A stretch of DNA of 64,000 nucleotides from Dongia mobilis. GTDB lineage: Bacteria > Pseudomonadota > Alphaproteobacteria > Dongiales > Dongiaceae. Numbering within the stretch: position 1 is the stretch's first letter; every line of letters starts with the position of its first letter. The stretch lies in the NCBI RefSeq assembly GCF_004363235.1, contig NZ_SNYW01000010.1, positions 186,001 through 250,000 on the forward strand, in the 5' to 3' direction. The notes under the pieces are model-generated. The model saw only the letters and a list, made by a program, of their open reading frames with translations. It was not told where the DNA came from and ran no database searches. This document shows, one piece after another, positions 20,511 through 30,415 of the stretch. The translations under genes were made by a program, and so were the position numbers.

Positions 20511-20555
20511 GCCCGGGCCCCGGGGCTTAGTTGTGCTATCAACGAGGGGCACGCC

Positions 20556-20969
20556 ATGTCACGAGATACCAAAACCAGCACCTCCCAGCCGTCGGCGCGG
20601 ATAACGCTGACGGCCCGCACCAACCTCGCCGGCCATGAAAATCGTCCTGACATGGAGCCGGTCCGCCGGGTGCTGGCAGCGCTCGCCGACAGCCTCGCCG
20701 CCACCTATCGCGGGGAGGCACTTTCAGCCGGCATTCCGCTTGAGCAGGTCGATATCCGGGTGGAGGCCGGTCTGGATTTTGACAGATTGGATCCCGCCCA
20801 TCTGCGGATCGAGGTGCGCCTGCAAAGCCCGGCTGGCATCGCCGCCCTGGAGGCCCTGCGCCTGGCGGTGGAGGATCGCGACCCTCTGATAAGGCTGGTG
20901 CGCCAGGCCATCCCGACGCGGCTTGAGATTGCGCTCGACTTACGGGAAACTCGGTCCATCGCAGCGTGA
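20556..20969 (+). CDS. OsmC-like protein lacking both catalytic cysteines
   Basis: A 137-residue soluble protein with no cysteine at all. The pattern VRRVLAALADSLAATY, then GIPLEQVDIRVEAGLDF, LRIEVRLQSPAG and EDRDPLIRLVRQAIPTRLEIAL follows the helix-strand order of OsmC/Ohr proteins. The peroxidatic cysteines of the family would fall at Ser46 and near Asp109-Pro110. It is therefore not a thiol peroxidase if the assignment is right. It starts with a good GAGGGG box six bases before ATG, follows the SAM-II leader and is 26 bases before metY. The fold assignment is inferred from pattern only. Confidence 0.6.
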   Translation: MSRDTKTSTSQPSARITLTARTNLAGHENRPDMEPVRRVLAALADSLAATYRGEALSAGIPLEQVDIRVEAGLDFDRLDPAHLRIEVRLQSPAGIAALEALRLAVEDRDPLIRLVRQAIPTRLEIALDLRETRSIAA

Positions 20970-20995
20970 AAAGAATTACATCGGGGAGAAGTACA

Positions 20996-22309
20996 ATGTC
21001 TGCCAGCAAGCATCCGGAAACCATCGTGCTCCATGTCGGGCACCGCCGCGACAGCGCCACCAATTCGGTCGCCGTGCCGATCTACCAGACCACCTCCTAC
21101 CAGTTTGACGACACGGCCCATGCCGCCGACCTCTTCGGCCTGAAGCGCTTCGGCAACATCTATACCCGCATCATGAACCCGACCACCGCCGTGCTGGAGG
21201 AGCGCCTTGCCGCACTCGAAGGCGGTGTCGCGGCACTTGCCGTCTCGTCGGGCCAGGCCGCCTCGGCCTTCGCCATTCAGAACATCGCCAAGGCCGGCGA
21301 CAACATCGTCTCCTCGACCGACCTATACGGCGGCACCTGGAACCTCTTTGCCAACACGCTGAAGGACATGGGGATCGAGGTGCGCTTCGTCGACCCGAAG
21401 GACCCGGAGGCCTTCGCCAAGGCGACCGACGACAAGACCCGCGCCTATTACGCCGAGACCCTGCCCAACCCGAAGCTGCGCGTTTTCCCGATCAAGGAAG
21501 TGGCCGATATCGGCCGCAAGCTGGGCGTGCCGCTTATCATGGACAATACGGCAGCACCGATCCTCTGCCGGCCGCTCGACCATGGCGCGGCCATCGTCGT
21601 CTATTCGACCACAAAATATATCGGCGGCCACGGCACCTCGATCGGGGGCGCCATCGTCGATGGCGGAAATTTCGACTGGGAGGCCAATGCCGCACGCTTC
21701 CCCGGCCTCAACCAGCCGGATCCCTCCTATCACGGCGCCGTCTGGACCCAGGCAGTAAAACCCCTGGGACCCATCGCCTATATCATCAAGGCGCGCGTGA
21801 CGCTCCTGCGCGATCTCGGCGCCGCGATGAGCCCCTTCAACGCCTTCATGTTCATCCAGGGCATGGAGACACTGCCCCTGCGCATGCGCGAGCATGTGCG
21901 CAACGCGCAATCGGTCGCCGATTTCCTCAACCAGCATCCGGCGGTCACCAAGGTGATCTTCCCGGGGCTCTCCACCGGCGAGGAGAAGCGCCGCGCCGAC
22001 ACCTATCTCAAGGGCGGCTATGGTGGGCTGCTCGGCTTCGAGATCAAGGGCGGGCTTGAGGCCGGCCGCAAGTTCATCGATGCGCTGAAGCTGTTCTACC
22101 ATGTCGCCAATATCGGCGATGCGCGCAGCCTCGCCATTCATCCGGCATCCACGACGCATTCGCAGCTGACGGGAGAGGAACAGCTGGCGACCGGCGTCAA
22201 CGACAGCTATGTGCGCCTCTCCATCGGGCTCGAGCATATCGACGACATCCTCGCCGACCTCACCCAGGCCCTCGACGCCGCGACGGGCAAGGCGAAGGCG
22301 GCTGAGTAA
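20996..22309 (+). CDS. metY: O-acetylhomoserine sulfhydrylase (aminocarboxypropyltransferase)
   Basis: PLP enzyme of the Cys/Met metabolism family that makes homocysteine from O-acetyl- or O-succinylhomoserine and sulfide in methionine synthesis. The 437 residues include VAVPIYQTTSYQFDDTAHAADLF, YTRIMNPTTAVLEERLAALEGG, and the PLP lysine in YSTTKYIGGHGTSIGGAIVDGG. The long insertion NFDWEANAARFPGLNQPDPSYHG is typical of MetY rather than MetB/MetZ. GGGGAG at 20983-20988 supports ATG 20996. It lies downstream of a SAM-II leader, which fits feedback control by SAM. Confidence 0.95.
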   Translation: MSASKHPETIVLHVGHRRDSATNSVAVPIYQTTSYQFDDTAHAADLFGLKRFGNIYTRIMNPTTAVLEERLAALEGGVAALAVSSGQAASAFAIQNIAKAGDNIVSSTDLYGGTWNLFANTLKDMGIEVRFVDPKDPEAFAKATDDKTRAYYAETLPNPKLRVFPIKEVADIGRKLGVPLIMDNTAAPILCRPLDHGAAIVVYSTTKYIGGHGTSIGGAIVDGGNFDWEANAARFPGLNQPDPSYHGAVWTQAVKPLGPIAYIIKARVTLLRDLGAAMSPFNAFMFIQGMETLPLRMREHVRNAQSVADFLNQHPAVTKVIFPGLSTGEEKRRADTYLKGGYGGLLGFEIKGGLEAGRKFIDALKLFYHVANIGDARSLAIHPASTTHSQLTGEEQLATGVNDSYVRLSIGLEHIDDILADLTQALDAATGKAKAAE

Positions 22310-22318
22310 CCGCGCTGA

Positions 22319-23461
<1,143 letters not shown>

Positions 23462-23466
23462 CGAAT

Positions 23467-23685
23467 TCAGGCTTCCGGCTTCAGCGTGATCAGGATGATC
23501 GCGGCGAACAGGACCGGCACCAGGGCCAGCGCCACGTAGAAGATCACTGCCGGCGACCACAGGATCGCCGCCAGCGCCACCGCAAGAACGAAATTGACAA
23601 TGATCCAGAACAGCTTGTCGTCGAGTTCCGACTTGCGGCGCCGGGCGCCCTCTGCGGATGCGGCGCCGGTTTCAGTGAGGGACAT
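23467..23685 (-). CDS. Small two-helix membrane protein of unknown function
   Basis: Seventy-two residues: a polar N-terminus rich in Ala, Arg and Glu (about 1-25), then two hydrophobic helices (about 27-43 and 46-67) and a short end. CCGGAG about ten bases before the ATG on the minus strand supports it as a real gene. It converges with hemB, with stops six bases apart. I recognise no family; a DUF for small alphaproteobacterial membrane proteins is possible. Confidence 0.65.
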   Translation of the reverse strand: MSLTETGAASAEGARRRKSELDDKLFWIIVNFVLAVALAAILWSPAVIFYVALALVPVLFAAIILITLKPEA

Positions 23686-23801
23686 GATGGCAAACTCCGG
23701 AACAGTCCAGAAACTTGATGTGCGTCATTGACTAGCATCAAGTGAAGCCGGATCGATGCCGCCAAATTGTCGCGGATGCAGTTGCCGGCTGCGACCCGAG
23801 G

Positions 23802-24773
23802 TCACACCAGGCGATCGAGAAAGCGCAGGATCGCGAGGTCGTACCAGGGCCGGTCGAGGCCCTGGCCATGAAAGCCGACATGGCCGCCGGAGACCGGCAG
23901 TTTCAGCATCAAATCCGGATTGGCGCCCCATTTCACCTCGGCATAACACATGGCGGGGATCCAGGGATCATCGCCGGCATGGATCACCAGGGTCGGGCGG
24001 CGGATTCCCATGAGGAACCGGTTGGCCGAGGAGCGCGCATAATAGTCATCGGCCGAGGCAAAGCCGTTGGCCGGCGCCACGATGCGCGCATCATATTCGC
24101 GGATCGAGCGGATGCGCCGCGCGGCGGGCCCGGTTTCGTCCCGCAGGTTGGCCAGCAGATGCGCGTGATAAAGCCGGTTGCGATGGGTGCCGAGGCGCGC
24201 CTGCGCTGCTTTGAGGTCGATCGGCGCGGAAACACTGATGCCCGCCATTACCTCGGCATGGGCACCGGCCTCGCCCAGATACTTCAACAGTACATTGCCG
24301 CCCAGCGAATAGCCGACAGCAACGACGCCATGGCGCTTCAGCCCCTCATCCAGCCCGGCGAGGCAGGCGGCAATATCCGCACTGCGGCCGGCATGGTAGT
24401 TCGCCCTGGCAAGGCGCCGCCCCGGCCCCGCCCCGCGCAGGTTGAGGCGCAGGACGGGATAGCCGGCCCGCAGCAGATGCGCAGCACTCACCCGCACATA
24501 AAAACTGTCCTCTGAGCCGGACAGGCCATGTACCAGGAGGATGAGCGGGCGATGCCCGCCCTCTTCCGGCTGGTGCAGTTTCGCGGAAAGGCGATCGCCG
24601 CTGCCATCCCGGCAATCCAGGATCAATTCCGTGCCGGGCCAGTCGTCCAGCGTTTCCTTTGGCGGCTTCAGCCAGTTGCGCAGGGTCTGCAGATCGCCGC
24701 CACGCCACAGCGGCAGCGGCCGGAACGGCGGCAGGTCGAAATGCTGGAAGACGATCAGGCGCGAGTCAGCCAT
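23802..24773 (-). CDS. Alpha/beta hydrolase of the YheT/EMB8 type
   Basis: A 323-residue alpha/beta hydrolase with the YheT signature order: a start region FRPLPLWRGGDLQTL, oxyanion segment LVHGLSGSEDSFYVR, RLNLRGAG, nucleophile elbow GYSLGGNVLLKYLGE, and the C-terminal acid and base in HAGDDPWIP and SGGHVGFHG. The substrate is unknown; family members are esterases or lipases acting on acyl chains. ATG 24771-24773 overlaps the end of the upstream hydrolase by 19 bases, so the two are co-transcribed. Confidence 0.88.
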   Translation of the reverse strand: MADSRLIVFQHFDLPPFRPLPLWRGGDLQTLRNWLKPPKETLDDWPGTELILDCRDGSGDRLSAKLHQPEEGGHRPLILLVHGLSGSEDSFYVRVSAAHLLRAGYPVLRLNLRGAGPGRRLARANYHAGRSADIAACLAGLDEGLKRHGVVAVGYSLGGNVLLKYLGEAGAHAEVMAGISVSAPIDLKAAQARLGTHRNRLYHAHLLANLRDETGPAARRIRSIREYDARIVAPANGFASADDYYARSSANRFLMGIRRPTLVIHAGDDPWIPAMCYAEVKWGANPDLMLKLPVSGGHVGFHGQGLDRPWYDLAILRFLDRLV

Positions 24774-25597
24774 TGGCGTACAGCCGCGATCTGTTCGGGC
24801 GCCATCAGGGCCGGCGCATGGCCCATGCCTTCCCAGGTGACGAGTTCCGCCTGCGGCCCGCGCCGGGTCATCTCCTGCGCCGTCTCGGGCAGCAGCAGGT
24901 CCGATTGCGCGCCGCGGATAACCAGGGCGGGACAAGCCACGCGATCCCACAGCGCCCACAAATCCCAATCTTGCACGGCGAGCTTTACATTGCCGGCGAT
25001 GGCCGGATCATAGGCTAGGCCAAAGGTACCGTCTGCGCGCCGGCGGTGGCCATGCTCCACAAGGTGCCGCCATTGCGCATCGGTCAGCGGGCCGAACGGG
25101 GCCAGCACCTTCCGCAAATGGTTCTCGACAGCGTCAAGGGACGAGAACCGGTTGTCGAGGCCGACATAGTCGGCGATACGCAGCAGGGCCGCCTTCGGCA
25201 CGAAGGGCCCGACATCGTTGATGACAAGACGCCGGATCGGCGATCCCGCCTGGGCTGCCAGCGTCATGCCGATGAGGCCGCCCATCGAGGTGCCGACCCA
25301 CAGCAAGTCCGGGACAGCGAGCCGCGCGATCAGTACGTTCATGTCGGCACAATATTGCGGATAGCCGTAATGCTGCGGATCGGCCAGCCAGTCGCTCGCC
25401 CCGCGACCGACGATGTCCGGACAAATCACCCGGAAGTCGGCGGCGAGATCGGCTGCCAGCGCATCGAAATCCCGCCCGTTCCGCGTCAGGCCGTGGCAGC
25501 AGACAACCACGCGCGGGTTGGCCGGATCGCCCCACTCCGTATACGCAACTCGGTGAAAGCCCGCGGGGCTGAGGCCGAGAACCGAGCCCTGCCGCAT
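24755..25597 (-). CDS. Alpha/beta hydrolase
   Basis: A 280-residue alpha/beta hydrolase. The oxyanion segment is CCHGLTRNGRDFDALA, followed by CPDIVGRGASDWLADP. The nucleophile elbow is GTSMGGLIGM, the acid is in VIRGAQSDLLLP, and the base His is in GMGHAPALM. The cap region lies between about 130 and 210. Such proteins include esterases, lactonases and C-C hydrolases; nothing here fixes the substrate. It lies between the decarboxylase (three bases upstream) and the YheT-like gene (overlapping), suggesting a three-gene operon. Confidence 0.87.
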   Translation of the reverse strand: MRQGSVLGLSPAGFHRVAYTEWGDPANPRVVVCCHGLTRNGRDFDALAADLAADFRVICPDIVGRGASDWLADPQHYGYPQYCADMNVLIARLAVPDLLWVGTSMGGLIGMTLAAQAGSPIRRLVINDVGPFVPKAALLRIADYVGLDNRFSSLDAVENHLRKVLAPFGPLTDAQWRHLVEHGHRRRADGTFGLAYDPAIAGNVKLAVQDWDLWALWDRVACPALVIRGAQSDLLLPETAQEMTRRGPQAELVTWEGMGHAPALMAPEQIAAVRQWLTRA

Positions 25598-25600
25598 CGC

Positions 25601-26752
25601 TCAGCGCACCCCGCCCACCGGCTGGTCATGTACCACCACCAGCGTTTCCGGGGTGAAGCCGTTGAAACGGGTGGCGAGCGCATTGGAATAGGCGCCGACA
25701 CGGTCGATCTCGATCCAGTCGCCCTCGTCGATATCGCCGGGCAGGGAAAAGGTCGATGGCAGCACGTCGAGGGAATCGCAGGTCGGGCCGTTGAGGATGA
25801 AATCCTTCGGGCTGCCGCCGAGTTCGCCATTCAGTCGGTGCGCCCGCGCGGGCAGCTTAAGCCCGGCATCGACCGTCTCGGAGAGCGAGCCATAGATGCC
25901 GTCATTGATGTAGAGCTGGTTGTCCTTGCGGAGCTGCACCTGGGTCACCACCGAGATCGCGGGTGCCACCAGGGCACGGCCCGGCTCGCACATGATGACG
26001 CAGTCGCGCCTGAGCTTCAGTTTCTTCAGACCCTCCTCGATCTCGGCGATGTAGTCCTCGAAGGGCGGCATGTTGGTGCCAAGATATTCCGCCGGGAAAC
26101 CGCCGCCGACATCGAGGCCGACGATGTCGACCCTGGCCTTCTCCAGCACTTCGCCGACGATGCCGAGCGCCGTCGCATAGGCGCCGGGCACGAGGCATTG
26201 CGAGCCGACATGGAAGGCAAGGCCGACCCGACAGCCGCGCGAGGCGGCGTCGCGCAGCATGGCCGCCGCCTCGTCCACCCCGGCACCGAACTTGGCGGCG
26301 AGGTGATAGAAGGCGCCGTCGACCGGCGGCGTGGTGAGGCGGACATAGATGGTGAGGCCCTCGGCCCCGCCGGTCTCGGCCAGGATCTTGTCGAGTTCCC
26401 GGGGATGGTCGATCACATAGGTGTCGATCTCATAAACCTTGGCCGCGGTGCCGATTACGGCGCGGCCCTTCACCGGATGCATGAAATAGCAGGCGGCGTC
26501 AGGATAACTTTCCCGCACCTGCGCGATCTCCGGCAGCGAGGCGGTGTCGAAATGCCGGATCCCGGCGCGGTGCAGCGCGCGCAGCACCTCGGGGTGCGGA
26601 TTGCATTTGACGGCATAGAGCACGCGCCCGGGAAACGATTCCAGGAACCGCTGCGCGGCACGGTTGATCAATTCCGGCCGCAGGCAATAGACCGGGTAGC
26701 TGGGCTTCAGCGTCTCGATCATTGCGCGAACGCTGTCGAATTCCTTCACCAT
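25601..26752 (-). CDS. Ornithine/lysine decarboxylase (fold-type III PLP)
   Basis: Makes putrescine or cadaverine from ornithine or lysine. The 383 residues carry the PLP lysine in VLYAVKCNPHPEVL, HVGSQ, the phosphate-binding GLDVGGGFP, EPGRALVAPA, the substrate-site CDSLD and the C-terminal GAYSNALATRFNG. The length and lack of a wing domain match eukaryotic-like bacterial ODC/LDC. First gene of a minus-strand unit with two hydrolases. Polyamine export/import genes occur at 41-46.8 kb, which could serve the same metabolism. Confidence 0.93.
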   Translation of the reverse strand: MVKEFDSVRAMIETLKPSYPVYCLRPELINRAAQRFLESFPGRVLYAVKCNPHPEVLRALHRAGIRHFDTASLPEIAQVRESYPDAACYFMHPVKGRAVIGTAAKVYEIDTYVIDHPRELDKILAETGGAEGLTIYVRLTTPPVDGAFYHLAAKFGAGVDEAAAMLRDAASRGCRVGLAFHVGSQCLVPGAYATALGIVGEVLEKARVDIVGLDVGGGFPAEYLGTNMPPFEDYIAEIEEGLKKLKLRRDCVIMCEPGRALVAPAISVVTQVQLRKDNQLYINDGIYGSLSETVDAGLKLPARAHRLNGELGGSPKDFILNGPTCDSLDVLPSTFSLPGDIDEGDWIEIDRVGAYSNALATRFNGFTPETLVVVHDQPVGGVR

Positions 26753-26876
26753 GGCCGGTGCTCCAAATGGCGATCTGAACTGGCTGGCTTCTAGCGGATC
26801 GGCCTGCTGTTGTCACTCGTCGGGCAATTCCGCTATCAAGTCAGATCAATGACAAGAAGGCATATCGGGGGAATTG

Positions 26877-28070
26877 ATGATTGCGCAACCAGGGGCCGGG
26901 TCGCCAGCCGGGGCAAATGTCGGGTCTGCGGCCGGTCCGCTGTCGGGGATCATTGTGGTCGACCTGACACGGGTTCTGGCCGGTCCGTTCTGCACCATGC
27001 TGCTGGCCGATCTCGGCGCCCGCGTGATCAAGGTGGAAAATCCCAGATCCGGTGACGATTCGCGCGCCTATGGCCCATTCATCAACGGAAAATCGGGCTA
27101 TTTCATCGCCCAGAACCGGGGAAAGGAATCGATCGCCCTCGATCTCAAGAATCCGGACGACCAGGCCATCCTGCACCGCCTGCTGAGGCGCGCCGACGTG
27201 CTGGTCGAGAATTTTCGCCCCGGCACCATGGCGCGGCTGGGATTCGGCCAGGAATCCCTCAAGCTGCTCTACCCCCAGCTCATCTATGCCGCGACCTCCG
27301 GTTTCGGCCAGACCGGCCCCTATGCCGACCGCCCGGCCTACGACATCATCGCCCAGGCCATGGGCGGCATCATGAGCCTGACCGGCCATGAAGGCTCGCC
27401 GCCCACAAGGGTTGGCGCGTCGATCGGCGATCTCGGCGCCGGCCTGTTCACGGCGCTTGGCATCGTCTCGGCGCTGCATCACCGCAGCCGAACCGGCGAG
27501 GGTATCGCCGTCGATGTCGCCATGCTGGACAGCCAGCTGGCGCTGCTCGAGAACGCCATCGCCCGCTACTATTCGACCGGCACCTCGCCCAAGCCGTTGG
27601 GGGCCCGGCATCCGTCGATCGCCCCCTTCGAGGCTTATGAAGTCGCCGACGGCCACATCGTCATCGCCTGCGGCAACGATCCTCTGTTCCGTCAGTTCTG
27701 CCGCGCCGTCGGCCACGACCAGCTAGCCGACGACCCGCTCTTCGCGACCAACACGAAGCGGTCGGAAAACGTCGTCGCCCTCAAGGCGGCGATGGAGGCC
27801 TTCCTGAAGACGCAAACCAGGCAGTACTGGCTCGACCTCCTGGGCAAGGCCGGCATTCCCTCGGCGCCGATCAACGATGTCGAGCAAGCCATCAACGACC
27901 CGCAGGTGCGCCATCGCAAGGTCGTCCTGCCGCTGGATGATGCCAGCGTAGCGCCCCTGGAAGTGGCCGGATCGCCGATCAAGTTCTCGGCCTATCCGGT
28001 ACCCGAGAAACGCCCGCGCGCGCCTGATCTCGACGAGGACCGCGCGCGCATTCTGGCCGATTTTCCCTGA
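26877..28070 (+). CDS. Class III CoA-transferase (CaiB/BaiF family)
   Basis: A 397-residue CoA-transferase that moves CoA between carboxylic acids. Visible are GIIVVDLTRVLAGPFCTMLLADLGA, KVENPRSGDDSR, VLVENFRPGTMARLG, the catalytic Asp in RPAYDIIAQAMGG and the C-terminal NDVEQAINDPQVRHR. This subtype resembles succinate- or glutarate-CoA transferases (SugCT), which act just before glutaryl-CoA dehydrogenase; gcdH at 5861 would be a fitting partner. ATG 26877 is preceded by GGGGGA; a TTG three bases upstream is an alternative start. Confidence 0.9.
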   Translation: MIAQPGAGSPAGANVGSAAGPLSGIIVVDLTRVLAGPFCTMLLADLGARVIKVENPRSGDDSRAYGPFINGKSGYFIAQNRGKESIALDLKNPDDQAILHRLLRRADVLVENFRPGTMARLGFGQESLKLLYPQLIYAATSGFGQTGPYADRPAYDIIAQAMGGIMSLTGHEGSPPTRVGASIGDLGAGLFTALGIVSALHHRSRTGEGIAVDVAMLDSQLALLENAIARYYSTGTSPKPLGARHPSIAPFEAYEVADGHIVIACGNDPLFRQFCRAVGHDQLADDPLFATNTKRSENVVALKAAMEAFLKTQTRQYWLDLLGKAGIPSAPINDVEQAINDPQVRHRKVVLPLDDASVAPLEVAGSPIKFSAYPVPEKRPRAPDLDEDRARILADFP

Positions 28071-28111
28071 TCGGGCTAAATTCCCGCCCATCACGTCCGG
28101 CAAGGGCTCGA

Positions 28112-30415
28112 ATGACAAGAATGCGCCGCTGGCTGCGCCGAAGCCTTATCTGCATCCTGGGGCTGGTCGGGCTGGCTGGCCTGGCGGGGGGTGCCGGGTT
28201 CCTCTATCTGCGCAGCAGCCTGCCGCAGGAAACGGGTGAATTGCAGGTACCGGGGCTGCAGGCCGCAGTCACCATTCGCCGTGATGATCGGGGCGTGCCC
28301 AGCGTCACCGCCGCCTCGAGCCACGACGCCTATTTCACCCTCGGCTTTCTCCACGCCCAGGATCGGCTGTTCCAGATGGATGCGATGCGCCGCCTCGGTG
28401 CCGGCCGCCTGGCCGAGGTGATCGGGCCGGATGTCCTCGCCATCGACCGGCGCATGCGCATCCTCGGCCTCCACCGCTCGGCCGAGGCGCAGTTCCGGGC
28501 CGCGAGCCCGGCCCTGCGCGAGGCCCTCGAAGCCTATGCCGCCGGCGTCAATGCACAACTCGGCACCCGCCAGGGCGCCCTGCCGCCCGAATTCCGTCTG
28601 CTCGGCTACGATCCCGAGCCGTGGCACCCGGTTGATTCGCTCATCTGGGGGCGCCTGATGGCGCTCGACCTCTCGGCCAATTGGGAGGGAGAGCTGCAGA
28701 ACCGGCGGCTGCGCGACTTGCTGCCCGCGCCGCTCTTTGACCTCCTGGTAGACCGACCCGTCGTCAACGCGGCGCGGAGCGATTGGCGCCAGCCAATCGG
28801 CCTTGCCTCGAACAGCTGGAGCGTGGGCCCGCTGCTGGCCGGTAGCGGCGGCGCGATGCTGGCCAATGATCCGCATCTTGGCCTGGGATTGCCCAGCACC
28901 TGGTATCTCGCGCGCCTGACCACACCCGATTGGGACTGGCAGGGCGCCACCGCGCCGGGCTTGCCTTTCATCGTCATCGGCAGCAACGGCCGGGTCAGCT
29001 GGTCCTTCACCACGACTCATAGCGACACGCAGGACCTGTTCGTCGAGCGGCTGGTCGCAGGACAGCCGGATCGCTACGAAACGCCAGATGGCCCGATGCC
29101 GTTTTCCACCCGCGAGGAACGCATTCGCGTCAAGGACGCTGAGGATGTGGTTGTCACCGTGCGGGCGACACGGCATGGCCCGGTCGTCTCCGACGTCGAC
29201 CCGGCGGCGGAAACCGTCCTGGCCCTGGCCTGGACCGCATTGCTGCCCGACGACCGCACAGCCGAGGCCATCCTCGCCATCAACCACGCGGTCGATGCGG
29301 CGGCGCTCGAGGTGGCCCTCACAGATTTCCATGCGCCGCAGCAGAACATCGTTTTCGCCGACCAGGACGGCGTTACCGGCATGATCGCCGCCGGACGCGT
29401 CCCGGTGCGGCGCGCGCCGCATGCGAACAGCCGCCTGCCGGCACCCGGCTGGACCGGCGCCCATGACTGGCTGGGCGTGCTGCCCTTTGCCGAACTGCCC
29501 CAGATCCGGGGTGGCGGCGACGACATCATCGTCACGGCCAACAGCGACATCCGGCCGCCCGGCTATCAGCCGTTTCTGACCGCGGATTGGCCGGACGATA
29601 CGCGGACACGGCAGATCAGGACGCTGCTGGCGCAGACCGAGGGGCTCGCGGCGGCGGATTTTGCCGGCATGCAGATGGACAACCACTCGGCGCCGATGCT
29701 TGCCTTCGCCCGACGCTGGCAGGCGCTGGCCGCGCGCGCAGCCCCGGACGCGGCCCGGATCCTGGCATCCTGGAACGGCGCCATGGCGCGGGACCAGGCC
29801 GCCCCCCTCATCGCTGCGCTGTGGCTGGACCGGACTGCCCGCGCCCTGCTGCTGGACGAGATGGGCGGCGCCTTCGACGAATGGTGGTTCTGGCAGATTG
29901 ACCGGGTCGAGGCAGTGCTGAATGACCGTCGCTTCTGCGACGACCTGGGCAGCGACGTGGTCGAGACCTGCGATGACATCGTCGCCGGCGCGCTGCGCCA
30001 GGCGGTCACCGACCTGACCGCGGCCTATGGCGCCGACATGGCGTCCTGGCGCTGGGGCGACAGCCACCGGGCGTATTTCCGCCACCCTGTCTTTCGCAAC
30101 GTGCCGCTGTTGCGCGACTGGCTCGACGCGGACATGGCTACCGACGGCGATTTCTTCACCATCAACCGCGGCACCCCGCTGCCGCCCCGCGACGGCGTCG
30201 CCCTCCCGCATGTGCATGGTCCCGGTCTGCGCTTCGTGCATGATCTGGGCGATCCCGCCGGTCCGCGTTTCGTCATTGCCGGCGGCCAGTCCGGTAATCC
30301 ATTCTCGTCCCATTATGCCGATTGGCTCGATGACTGGCAGGCCGGCCGCCTGCGGCCGATCGGCCAGGACGGGGCCAGATTGCTGACCCTCAAACCGCTG
30401 CAGAGTGCACCATGA
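28112..30415 (+). CDS. Penicillin acylase family amidohydrolase, membrane anchored
   Basis: A 767-residue Ntn-hydrolase precursor. An N-terminal hydrophobic helix (about 10-32) serves as signal or anchor, so the enzyme acts in the periplasm. Autocleavage before Ser233 (ASNSWSVG) would give the beta chain with its N-terminal nucleophile. NDPHLGLGLPSTWY and GLPFIVIGSNGRVSWSFTTTHSDTQDLF are typical of the family, as is the C-terminal GGQSGNPFSSHYADWLDDW. Substrates may be acyl-homoserine lactones or other N-acyl compounds; the true one is unknown. Its stop overlaps ilvA by four bases. Confidence 0.92.
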   Translation: MTRMRRWLRRSLICILGLVGLAGLAGGAGFLYLRSSLPQETGELQVPGLQAAVTIRRDDRGVPSVTAASSHDAYFTLGFLHAQDRLFQMDAMRRLGAGRLAEVIGPDVLAIDRRMRILGLHRSAEAQFRAASPALREALEAYAAGVNAQLGTRQGALPPEFRLLGYDPEPWHPVDSLIWGRLMALDLSANWEGELQNRRLRDLLPAPLFDLLVDRPVVNAARSDWRQPIGLASNSWSVGPLLAGSGGAMLANDPHLGLGLPSTWYLARLTTPDWDWQGATAPGLPFIVIGSNGRVSWSFTTTHSDTQDLFVERLVAGQPDRYETPDGPMPFSTREERIRVKDAEDVVVTVRATRHGPVVSDVDPAAETVLALAWTALLPDDRTAEAILAINHAVDAAALEVALTDFHAPQQNIVFADQDGVTGMIAAGRVPVRRAPHANSRLPAPGWTGAHDWLGVLPFAELPQIRGGGDDIIVTANSDIRPPGYQPFLTADWPDDTRTRQIRTLLAQTEGLAAADFAGMQMDNHSAPMLAFARRWQALAARAAPDAARILASWNGAMARDQAAPLIAALWLDRTARALLLDEMGGAFDEWWFWQIDRVEAVLNDRRFCDDLGSDVVETCDDIVAGALRQAVTDLTAAYGADMASWRWGDSHRAYFRHPVFRNVPLLRDWLDADMATDGDFFTINRGTPLPPRDGVALPHVHGPGLRFVHDLGDPAGPRFVIAGGQSGNPFSSHYADWLDDWQAGRLRPIGQDGARLLTLKPLQSAP

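Larger units (their letters stand above)
20172..20555. other. Intergenic leader region with riboswitch elements
   Basis: This 384-base gap contains no coding sequence that I can support. Bases 20172-20307 hold the upstream region of the minus-strand hydrolase and presumably the plus-strand promoter; I see no clear boxes. Bases 20308-20376 hold a SAM-II-type aptamer and a 6-bp hairpin (20361-20376). Bases 20390-20423 form an intrinsic terminator, and 20435-20456 form a 7-bp hairpin. A second SAM-II-like fold occupies 20457-20510. The ribosome-binding site GAGGGG of the next gene is at 20544-20549. Confidence 0.8.
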
